A stretch of DNA of 64,000 bases from Eutypella sp. D-1. Lineage: Eukaryota; Ascomycota; Sordariomycetes; Xylariales; Diatrypaceae. Below are positions 55,820 through 64,000 of the stretch, piece by piece. Position numbers and translations under genes: made by a program. The notes beneath the pieces are model-generated. The model searched no databases and was not told the DNA's origin. It saw only the letters and a program-made list of their open reading frames with translations. Positions within the stretch are counted from its first letter, which is position 1; the number at the start of each line of letters is the position of its first letter. Location of the stretch: contig JAJTTP010000003.1 of assembly GCA_023313575.1 (NCBI GenBank), positions 1,736,001-1,800,000 of the forward strand, written 5' to 3'.

Positions 55820-58456
55820 ATGCATTCATTAACCGTCGGCCGGGGTGGCCGCCGGAACGCCGCTACGGAATCTCCCAGCACCGCAGTTTCGCCGCCCACC
55901 TCCCCAGGTCGGGGGCTCACCCATGGCGCTCGTAGCTTTAAGGACATGATGGAGCCCGCTGTCGACGGCCCACCATCACCAGAGCGTATACGAGCACTCA
56001 GCAGACAATTCAGACAGACATCAGTCGCAGAGAAACACCACAGCGCATCATCAGCCTCCTCATCGTGGGAACAGGGCCTAGACGACCCTCATCAGCTGTC
56101 GAGGAGGTCATCACAGCGCTCTACAAGCAGCGGTGTGCCACCGCGCGACCGGCCTGAAAGCGTGGTGGTGTTTGGGAAGTCCATATTTAGTCGTAAGGGC
56201 AAGCAGCGGAGGGACGTCACAGACCCCAACCCATCTTCCAACGCGCTCTTCCCCCCGGGAATGGCTGCCGAGCCCATGCCGCCCACCAGAGAGCGAGGGT
56301 CCGTGTCGGCCATGTTTTCTAGGCGTAAAAGCGCTAAAGCGGCCGACGTCGAGGCAGCGCAGCGAAAGCTGCAGATATCGGGGCCGTACAACTTCCAGCA
56401 CCTGACGCACACGCAGAAGGACAACCTGCCCAACCTAGAGCGCACCAGTCGCAATGACCTGGTATCCGAGTTTTCATGTATCCGGGCCGGTCAGCGGCCA
56501 TCGCATGGCTCATTGAAGGGTATCAGCGCCGACAACATAGACTACCAGCGCCTCTCTTCCGAACTTCTTGAGATCCGAGACTTTGAACCCGAACTCGACC
56601 AGTCGCAGCTACAGCAGGATGACCACCCGTTCACGCCATCCGACGATGAGAGGTCCTCGCGTGCAGGTGGCGTCTTCCTACCCTCAATCCGACCACTAAG
56701 CTCACTGGAAGAAAATATATTAGCAGGCGCAATGCCCCCGAGGGTGTCGAGTCGCGCGTCCGCACGATTGGACGGCCCGAGCCTGTTCCCGCCTATGGAC
56801 CAAGACCGCCTAGCACCGCTGCCCGGACCTCCCCGTCGCCAGTCCGAACCGCACATAAGCTACACATCGAGCAAGGCCGCGCAGAACGACTCGTCGCACG
56901 CCGTAACGACCCCCGACGAGGGATCATGGCCGCTCTCGGCCAACGCTATGACGTCTGTGCCCGAGCTCCCGGAGGAAGACGAGGTCCCATTGTCGCCCAG
57001 ACAGCAACCTCCAGAACCCCCCCAGAACAAGCGCCCCTCCTTGAGGGGTAGCATCTCCACACCAGCCCTCCATCAGCTAGCAATGGCCCAGGCGACTCCG
57101 TCACAACAGTCCCCGACACAACAGTCGCCATCACATAAAACCCTACAACAGCGGGCCCCAAGCAACGCATCAGACACACTGGGTGAGTACAGCAGCCTCC
57201 CCGTCCGACGAACTCGGGCTGGCACCAACAACCACCCCATGCCGCCGATCCCCGACTATGATAACTGGGAAGACGACATCGACTACTGCTACGAGCACGC
57301 CGCGGAAGCAGACTGCGACTTCTCGTGGGAGGGCCACGAGCCCGAGACGGATGAGCACGAGCACGAGCACGGGCACAGCGATTTCCGCAACGTGGACTAC
57401 CGGATCAGCACGGTCAACAGCCCCGGCAGCTTCTCGCCCAGGGCGGTTTCACCCGGCGCCACCGAGGCAACTAACGCCGCCGGCGCTGTTGCAGCCGCCG
57501 CTCGCGTACGCAGCCCCGCCGGTAGCCGGATGTCGAACGGGACGCGATCGGGGACTGCCACGCCGGGCGTCACGTCGAACTTCTCGCTCCCGCAGCGCGC
57601 ACACAATCGTACGCTGTCGCGCTCGTCGAGCTTCGGCGAGTCCCAGGTACGAGGCTTCAGCATGTCGCCCACGTTCTTCATCTCGGCGGAGTTCGGAGAA
57701 AGCAGCAACAACAGCCATCAACATCAGCAGCAGCAGCAGAGGCAAGCCCCCATGTATAACGAGGACCAGGAGCAGGAGCGGGGCCCGAGGTACGCCGATA
57801 GCTACAACTATGACTACGACGACGAGGACGACGATGACGACGAGGTCTTCCTGACACACCTGCCCCCCAACGAGTCCGGGTTGTCGGCAACAGACCGGAA
57901 GACGGCGCTGCTGCACGCGCGCTCGAGCGCGTCCACCGACGTCTCGGCCTACTCGGACCACTCGCTAGCCTCGAGCCGGCACAAGTCTAACGGGTCGATG
58001 AACACGGCCCTGACGCGGTGGACGGCCAGCAGCGCGTGCGCTAGTCTTGACGGCTGGCAGGCGATGGGGCCCAGCGAGGCGTCGACTTCGGCGTCCGCTG
58101 GCCAGCCCCAGTCCCAGCTGGGCGTCTCCGTCATCGTCAACGATGAGCAGCAAAGGTCCGTTCCGAGCGAGAACGATTTCTACGAGCCCACCAGCCCGGT
58201 TAGTCCTACGACCACTACCTGGCACAGCCATGAGCGGCACAGGTCCGACGCAGACCTTCTAATGAAGGCCTCGGCCCCGGCCGCGCCGCCCAATGCCCCC
58301 GGCGTAGCCGTTACCACCACTACTAAGGAGGTGGCTGGGCCGCCGAAGACCAGGAAGCGGGCGAGGACCACCAGCAGGAGCCAAAACTCTCCGCAGCTCG
58401 CCCTCTTCCCTCACATACCTCCTACCGCTACCGGGCGGCGGCCATCGGCATTCTAA
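55820..58456 (+). CDS. CRIB-domain protein (Cdc42/Rac effector-like)
   Basis: Single-exon, 878-residue protein. A CRIB-like motif lies at about 186-198 (ISGPYNFQHLTHT, matching the ISxPxxFxHxxH consensus), followed by NLERTSRNDLVSEFSCIRAG. CRIB motifs bind GTP-loaded Cdc42 or Rac, so a polarity or cytoskeleton effector role is inferred. The rest is Ser/Pro/Arg-rich and predicted disordered. It includes SMFSRRK-like basic patches, an acidic stretch (YDDEDDDDDEVFL), a His/Glu run (DEHEHEHGH) and a C-terminal basic Ser-rich end (RKRARTTSRSQNSPQ). No kinase domain follows, so it is not a PAK. The ATG (cacaATGcat) is the first in frame. No intron is needed. Confidence 0.85.
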   Translation: MHSLTVGRGGRRNAATESPSTAVSPPTSPGRGLTHGARSFKDMMEPAVDGPPSPERIRALSRQFRQTSVAEKHHSASSASSSWEQGLDDPHQLSRRSSQRSTSSGVPPRDRPESVVVFGKSIFSRKGKQRRDVTDPNPSSNALFPPGMAAEPMPPTRERGSVSAMFSRRKSAKAADVEAAQRKLQISGPYNFQHLTHTQKDNLPNLERTSRNDLVSEFSCIRAGQRPSHGSLKGISADNIDYQRLSSELLEIRDFEPELDQSQLQQDDHPFTPSDDERSSRAGGVFLPSIRPLSSLEENILAGAMPPRVSSRASARLDGPSLFPPMDQDRLAPLPGPPRRQSEPHISYTSSKAAQNDSSHAVTTPDEGSWPLSANAMTSVPELPEEDEVPLSPRQQPPEPPQNKRPSLRGSISTPALHQLAMAQATPSQQSPTQQSPSHKTLQQRAPSNASDTLGEYSSLPVRRTRAGTNNHPMPPIPDYDNWEDDIDYCYEHAAEADCDFSWEGHEPETDEHEHEHGHSDFRNVDYRISTVNSPGSFSPRAVSPGATEATNAAGAVAAAARVRSPAGSRMSNGTRSGTATPGVTSNFSLPQRAHNRTLSRSSSFGESQVRGFSMSPTFFISAEFGESSNNSHQHQQQQQRQAPMYNEDQEQERGPRYADSYNYDYDDEDDDDDEVFLTHLPPNESGLSATDRKTALLHARSSASTDVSAYSDHSLASSRHKSNGSMNTALTRWTASSACASLDGWQAMGPSEASTSASAGQPQSQLGVSVIVNDEQQRSVPSENDFYEPTSPVSPTTTTWHSHERHRSDADLLMKASAPAAPPNAPGVAVTTTTKEVAGPPKTRKRARTTSRSQNSPQLALFPHIPPTATGRRPSAF

Positions 58457-59699
58457 ATGGGGGCTGGTTGTTTACCAGCCCATGTGCAACCTCAACCAAC
58501 TACCGTTTCCTGCCCACCACTATTGTACTCCTCCCATATATTTATTTTCGCTGCCTCTGTCTATTTTGAACCGTTGTATTTCGGCTTGTTGTCTTCGGCG
58601 GAGCGAGCATGTTTTGATCTATATTACCTAGATAGGGGCAGGCGTAACGTGAGAGCTCAAGACTATCGTTCCAAAAAAGACTTTTTTTCTTCATTTTTGC
58701 TATCGTTCATTTCAGAAGACCTCTGCTTGTATTAGAAAACCTGTGGCAACTACCCTGGACACCGCTCGCCGGGCCAAAAGTCAATCGATGCCATTAAAAA
58801 GGACTGCCAACTTCTGTTGTTTATATCACCATCTACGCGAAACCCCCGCTCTCTGAACGAGGAGAAAGGATATGTATGTGGCATCACCAACAGCTGATAT
58901 GGTCACATCCATGGATAGCGGTTACTCAAGTACTTCTGTACTCGTTATTGCTAGCTATCGCAATCTAAACGAACCCCGCCAGCTCAGCTTCGGGCGCGCA
59001 CCTGCCGCCAGCAGCAGCAACAGCAAAGCGGGGTGGCAAGCACGCGAAGCTATAAGCTACGATAGCTGCCCGCTTTCCCAATCCAAGTTTCACTGCGTCG
59101 CTCGTCCTGTCCGGGTGGCGTAGTGGTGTATGGGCCAAACAAACTGCCTTGGGGACGAGGAAGGGGTTTTCGTAGGTGGCTGGGTTCGAATCTATCTCGA
59201 GGCGGAGTGAGCATTGGCAGGGCTCGCTTTCAGGTCAAAGGGATTAGGTTCGTCCCGGTGCCGAGCTTTTTGCCTTTTTACACATCTTTTTTTTTCTTCC
59301 TCCTTCTACGGCTGCCTCCTGCTATTCCGTTGACACTTGACTTTCCTTCTCAATTTTCATACAAAGCCCGTCGTTTCCTACTACCAAACAGTGAAATCCA
59401 TTTCCCTTTCTTGCTGTTTTTGACATTTTGAGGACTTCTATACTATCTATCTTATCTGACTAAAAGTCTGCCCTAGCGGAACCACGCATACATACAATTA
59501 CTTTCCTAGCAGACTATTCTTTTTTATCTTTCTTTTTTTCTTGCATCATCGCCGGGGAGGAAAAAGTCTCCTGAAGAGGAAGGGATAGAAAAATCAAAAG
59601 TTCGGCTCTTTTGCTTCATATTCTATTTGGATTCGCCATAGAGCAAGGAGGGACACATGGATGGGGCTGCCATATTTATCATCGTCATTGTTCATTGCT

Positions 59700-59717
59700 T
59701 TTTTTTTTTTTTTTTTT
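59700..59717. repeat. Poly-T run
   Basis: About 18 consecutive T residues. Could be an assembly-sensitive tract or a decayed poly(A) remnant in reverse. Confidence 0.8.
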
Positions 59718-62700
59718 GCTTGCTTTTTGTTTTGTTGCGTTTTCACCTTAAAATGACGATTGTATGATGGAAAACCTTTGGGCGATTGGGGGAGAATGGG
59801 GGGGGGGGGCAATAGAAAGAGATGGAGGCAGAGGAGAGCAGAGAAAGGGGGGAGCGGGGAAGCTGGGGAGGCAGCCTTGTGAAAAGACCAAACGCGTCGA
59901 GAACGCGTGCTGCCACACCTACTTAACCCCATACGTATATACCATTACATAGATACAACCTTGTACAAACTCTTGACAGGAAGGAGGCAGGGAACAGAAG
60001 ATACGATATAGTGGAAGTTGAAAGTGAGGGGTTGTCGCGGATGGACAATAATACGAAGAAACTACATAGACAAGACAAGACTTCCGGCCCCCCTTCCCTT
60101 GGAAAAAAGGGGAAGGGGGGCACGGTATCTACGGCGAAAATATGAACGACCGGATTCGCTGCGACTTGACATCGCTTCGCTTCTTTACCATGATGTGTAT
60201 ATATGTGTGTGCATAGTTTGAGTACACAGACTGAGCGTCATTCGAATCGAAGATCTTTTACCCAAAAAAGATTCAACCTACGCCCTCTCGCTCGTATGAG
60301 ACGAGAGCCACCTTCGTATACATCGCGCCACGGCTGCATCCCCAGAGTCGTGTGGCGCGACGTGGCGCGTTGAGTCGGCAGAGGGGTAGGGAGGGGGAGT
60401 AGGACTCGGAGCGGACTTGGACGTATGGGTGTGGTGTCAATCTGCCCTGGCTACCTGACTACTACCCACTTTCACGGCCCCGGTATTAGGGGGAAAGGGG
60501 GGGTTGATGTGCTGGGCCGGACCAGCGAACAATTCCGAGTTCGAAGTTGAAGTTCACAAGTCAGTGAATGCGTGCGCTAGCCAGTTGCTACCTAGCGCAC
60601 GTATTGGTGATGGTGTGGAAACCTCGAGGTCCTATACAAGGGTGGTCTGCATGCGCCCGCATGCAGCTTGACTTGGTAGATGGCCTCCGCGAGGCCAAGG
60701 GGCAGGAGGGGGATTTACCGGTAGGTGGGTGCACGTAGGGGAAGTCATGTAGTAGTAGTAGTATGTATGGGACCCCACCCCTCCTTTTTCTATTTTCAAC
60801 CTTTTCATTTTCCCTGTTTCCCAGGCGGCGGCAGCAAGATCCATGCGGCTGCAAGACAAGGCACGAAGGCAGGGCTAAAGAAAGCGACGCGGCCGTGGCA
60901 CATACCTATCGTACCACCAAGTGGGTAGTCCATGTATCAGATGCACGTAACGCAAAAACGTACCTGAGGTATGTACGGAACGTGCTTTTGCAGCTGGTCA
61001 TACCATACCTACTCGCTATATATTGCGTATACGCACGATTCGAGATGTCATGCGGGGCACGCTGCACCTTCGCCCTCACCGGAGGTGCGACGACGATGCC
61101 GACAGTGACAGGATGCGTCACAATATGCTGGCTTTTTTTCCTTTTCTCCCCCTTCCTCTTCCTTAGACCTACCTATCCCCCTCTACATGTTCACGCTAAC
61201 CTGTGGCCATCCCTTCACCCTTCGCGATTCCCACTTCCCGCTCATACATCCTACCTGCTAGGTAGCCATGGCCTGGCCGCCGGGGGCCGATTCCGTTATG
61301 CGTCCCCCTAACATAGGAGGATCATGGATGGATGGGCGGATGTGTGGGTGGTCGAGTCCGGCGCAACATCCCGGAAGAAAACCAGCAGGGAAGCAAGAAG
61401 CAGAGCAAGAAGAAAGATAGACCAGACCGGATTTTCCGGATTTCCAAGGAGTTCCAAGACAGGCTTCCTCGAGCAGGTACTTCCGGGTGCCGGACAAATA
61501 GAGGCTGGGTGGCATTCTGCTCCGCCTCATTTCGCAAGTTATTCCGGCTGATTTTTGGATGTCCCCGTCAGGTCCGTCAGAATTCGAGACGGACAGTGAG
61601 GTCTCTCGGAGAAACAGTCCCTTCTCTCTCCCCCCTCCCCCCCCCCCCCGGGCCTACGATGATCCACACTCATTGTGCTAATCATGGTCGTCCCCTGCCA
61701 TACAGAAGGCCTTAGGCCCGATTTGTATGAGACCTTGGCGCCCCGCAGCCGCGACACACCGGGGATGCTCTTCCACCAAACTTGGTTGGTGATGGAGATA
61801 TAAGCATCTCTTCCCCCCGACTGGGGTTGTGGAAACGTTCGGAGGGTGTGTTGCGGCACCCGTGTGTAGCGTAGTGCAGATGCAACACCGTATGCTAAGC
61901 CAATGGGAGAGAGTGTGGAGACTGAAACGCTGAGCATCCAGAGAAACAATCCGAGATACCACGGTAGGGCTTAACTAACAAGTTAGCGTGTGGCGGCAAG
62001 ACAACATGCAATACAACCCAACGGCTAATGCGCCAAGGACCTTTACTACTTCCTCGCCTTTAGAAACAGCCACATCGTCCTTGGAATGAGACACCGGCAG
62101 CCGTGTGGTGCTGACGGACCTGGCAAGGCCTGGGGCACCGCCGAGGGACACTCCCTGCAGCTATCCCCCCAACCCCACTGCTTCTGATGGTGCGGCTTAT
62201 CACATTGCGGGACCATCAATCAATGAAGAAACATCCCCGTGAGGTATCGGATGGCGCTCTTTCTCTCCGTATTGTTCGCTGCCTCTCGCTGCCTCTTGTC
62301 CGAAAGCCGGTCGAGTGATCAGGACGCGCCGCGCCGCGCCTCGGTTTCACTGAACATCGAGGAACCCTGTTGCGGCGGCATGATGCAACGGCCATCGGCT
62401 TGGGACGTAGGTACCCTTGGTCCGCCTAGGCAGCAGAGTCATCGGATGAATTTGTAAAGGCTTGATAATTGGTCTTCGACGACACGGATTCGTTACACCT
62501 GTATTCCCCGGTCGAACAGGACATCTCAGATGTCGAAAGCCTTTTTTCAACGTCGGTGGCGCCTAGGTCCTCCCTGGGACCTGACCTATAACCGTCGTTA
62601 GCAGCCCTCGACAAGCAGAAGCAAGACCTGTTTCTTTTCACTCTGGGAAACGACGTAGACGACGTGGGCGGATATTGACGGTGGCGACGGCTAAGGGCCG

Positions 62701-63370
62701 AAGCTGCTACCTTACCCGCATCGCGACGTCACGGCGCCCCTCCCCCCTGCAATAGAAATTGGGTGTCAATGACATGACTGCGACTTTGGTGAATCGAAAA
62801 ATTTTAACTCTTGCTACTGCAAGAGCTAATCTACAGAAGAACATCTTGCAGCGATTTAAGATTTTGGCGAGATAGATTCCCATGGCAGGAGTCGAGACCC
62901 CCACTCAAGAGAGGCATAACTACTAAGAGCCTCCGGAGCAACGGCAAATCCTCATCCGCACGTGTATGCTTGCCGGCTGCTTGCATATAAGGCTCTGAGA
63001 ATTGGCCGCTTCCGGCTTTGCTTGCGGGTAACTGCAGCTATGCCTAAGTGCTTTATTATCCCGGTAGATCCAATAGGTGGACAGGGCTGCCCTTGAAGGG
63101 CGGTGTACGGTTGCTTTTTTGAGACCTACCGATGGCTCGTAACTAGTCGCCCACACGGTATGTGACATATCCTGTTTCTATTATCAGTGCTATATGAGAG
63201 TATTTTAAGGCTTCAAGAGAGAGGCGAAGACGCGTACCGATTCAAGCGTCTCGGAAGAGAGAAAGTCTCGTCAAAAAGGCGTTGCTAATGCGAGATGGTT
63301 CGGGGTTGGCAGCCCTCATCAAAGCTTGCTAATCCAAAGGCCCGGGATTATACAAATAGAGTACAATCGT

Positions 63371-63399
63371 ATCAAATCAAAATCAAAATCAAAATCAAA
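63371..63399. repeat. AAAATC-type tandem repeat
   Basis: Four units of ATCAAA/ATCAAAA upstream of the partial gene at 63572. Confidence 0.8.
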
Positions 63400-63571
63400 C
63401 TTCCGTATCCCTTGTCCGTAGCAGTGACTGTAACGAATATCAAATAGCAGCAACGCACTTGGAATAGTGAGATCTCACCAAGTTTTTTCGAACGTCGGAT
63501 AAGATTGACCAATAATCGAAATCATCACAAGGAAAGGAATCTAGAACCAGGACGCATCCTGGACTACTCAA

Positions 63572-64000
63572 ATGACCATGAACGCTGTACCTTCATACTA
63601 TGATCACACATCCGCATACGATTCCAGGGTAAGTCGCCTACTTTCCCTAAATTCCAAAGTTTCCGCGACGAATAGGTGTGCAAAATGAATGACTGGGTGG
63701 TCCTCTAGGGGATCTAGGATTCGAGCAGACTTGAAAAGCGGAATTTCTCTCGTGGGGGTATTAGTGGGTTCTCGCTAACAATTATCATAGATGGCTTTCC
63801 AAGAGCGTCCGTTTTCGAGGCCCGATCACGGGTCTATCTTGCACCGCCAGGCTGCGTCTCAGGAAGACCACTTTATGGCAGATGGCTTGGAGTCCCCAAG
63901 CCTCGCGCTCACGCCGCAATGCGATGTTGCACCCTGGAATTTTAGCCAGCAATTCTCCTCGGGGGGCCAGATGATCATGCAGACTAGCTCGGCTGGGTAC
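63572..64000 (+). CDS. 5' part of an unidentified protein, cut by the right window edge
   Basis: Exon 1 (63572-63628) encodes MTMNAVPSYYDHTSAYDSR, with a phase-0 GTAAGT donor. A 162-bp intron ends at TCATAG (63790). Exon 2 (63791 onwards) is open to base 64000, 70 codons beginning MAFQERPFSRPDHGS and including NFSQQFSSGGQMIMQTSSAG. Exon 2 opens with its own ATG, so the upstream exon could be untranslated. The composition (Gln/Ser/Pro/Met-rich) resembles the N-terminus of fungal transcription factors, but that is a guess. No domain is visible before the edge. Confidence 0.5.

Larger units (their letters stand above)
58457..63571. other. Gene-free region (5.1 kb) downstream of the CRIB gene
   Basis: No supported gene. 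The first few hundred bases are probably the CRIB gene's 3' untranslated region. Contains a poly-T run at 59700, a G-run near 59797 and a C-run near 61637. A tRNA-like box pair at about 59117-59192 was rejected. Confidence 0.55.

Noticed and set aside
59107..59210. tRNA-like element: box A match (TGGCGTAGTGG) and box B-like GGTTCGAATC
   Set aside because: The D, acceptor and T stems do not pair properly, and the anticodon stem cannot be assigned; probably chance or a decayed tRNA.
1..64000. CRISPR arrays, rRNA or intact transposable elements
   Set aside because: None of the expected repeat-spacer pattern, conserved rRNA blocks or transposase/reverse-transcriptase motifs was seen; short repeats are simple-sequence.

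Overview
The window looks like nuclear DNA of a filamentous ascomycete (Pezizomycotina, probably Sordariomycetes). Genes are spaced far apart. Coding exons are GC-rich and interrupted by short GT..AG introns, and there are no operons. The gene set is typical of the group: NoxR (the NADPH oxidase regulator), a CRIB-domain protein, a CE4 deacetylase with CBM18 chitin-binding modules, a Snf2-type remodeller with QLQ and bromodomain, a Wdr70-like protein and a NIPA-type magnesium transporter. No rRNA, tRNA, CRISPR array or intact transposon was found.

Layout: 1-459 (-) is the 5' end of an unidentified Ser/Pro-rich protein. 0.5-6.6 kb is gene-free, with microsatellites, hairpins and one possible decayed coding fragment. 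6.6-9.0 kb holds uricase (+) and mitochondrial ribosomal protein uL13m (-). 9.9-11.4 kb is the copper chaperone for superoxide dismutase (+, four exons). 16.7-18.6 kb is noxR (+, five exons). 20.4-22.2 kb is a secreted polysaccharide/chitin deacetylase (-, seven exons). 24.5-27.3 kb has a convergent pair: a METTL21/FAM86-type methyltransferase (+, with an in-frame TGA) and an acyl-CoA dehydrogenase (-). 28.7-29.6 kb is a predicted four-helix membrane protein (+) with an in-frame TAG. 30.9-35.3 kb is the Snf2/Sth1 ATPase (-). 37.7-39.5 kb is the Wdr70-like protein (-), divergent from the NIPA transporter at 41.0-43.2 kb (+). 44.9-46.2 kb is a secreted lactonase/carboxymuconate-cyclase-like protein (-). 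46.2-55.8 kb is a 9.6 kb stretch with no gene I can support. 55.8-58.5 kb is the CRIB-domain protein (+). 63.57-64.0 kb is the start of an unidentified gene (+) that runs off the window.

There is no biosynthetic or metabolic cluster. Most genes are unrelated housekeeping genes. Two share a reactive-oxygen theme (CCS and NoxR), but they lie 5 kb apart with nothing to suggest co-regulation. I did not find a clear new multi-gene system. The most interesting signals are two otherwise intact ORFs broken by a single in-frame stop, a uricase lacking a recognisable peroxisomal signal, a possible mitochondrial leader on the SOD copper chaperone, an upstream-ORF cascade ahead of the magnesium transporter, a stop-free last intron in noxR that would give a hydrophobic tail if retained, several exons of about 15-22 nt, and a palindromic motif scattered through the intergenic DNA.
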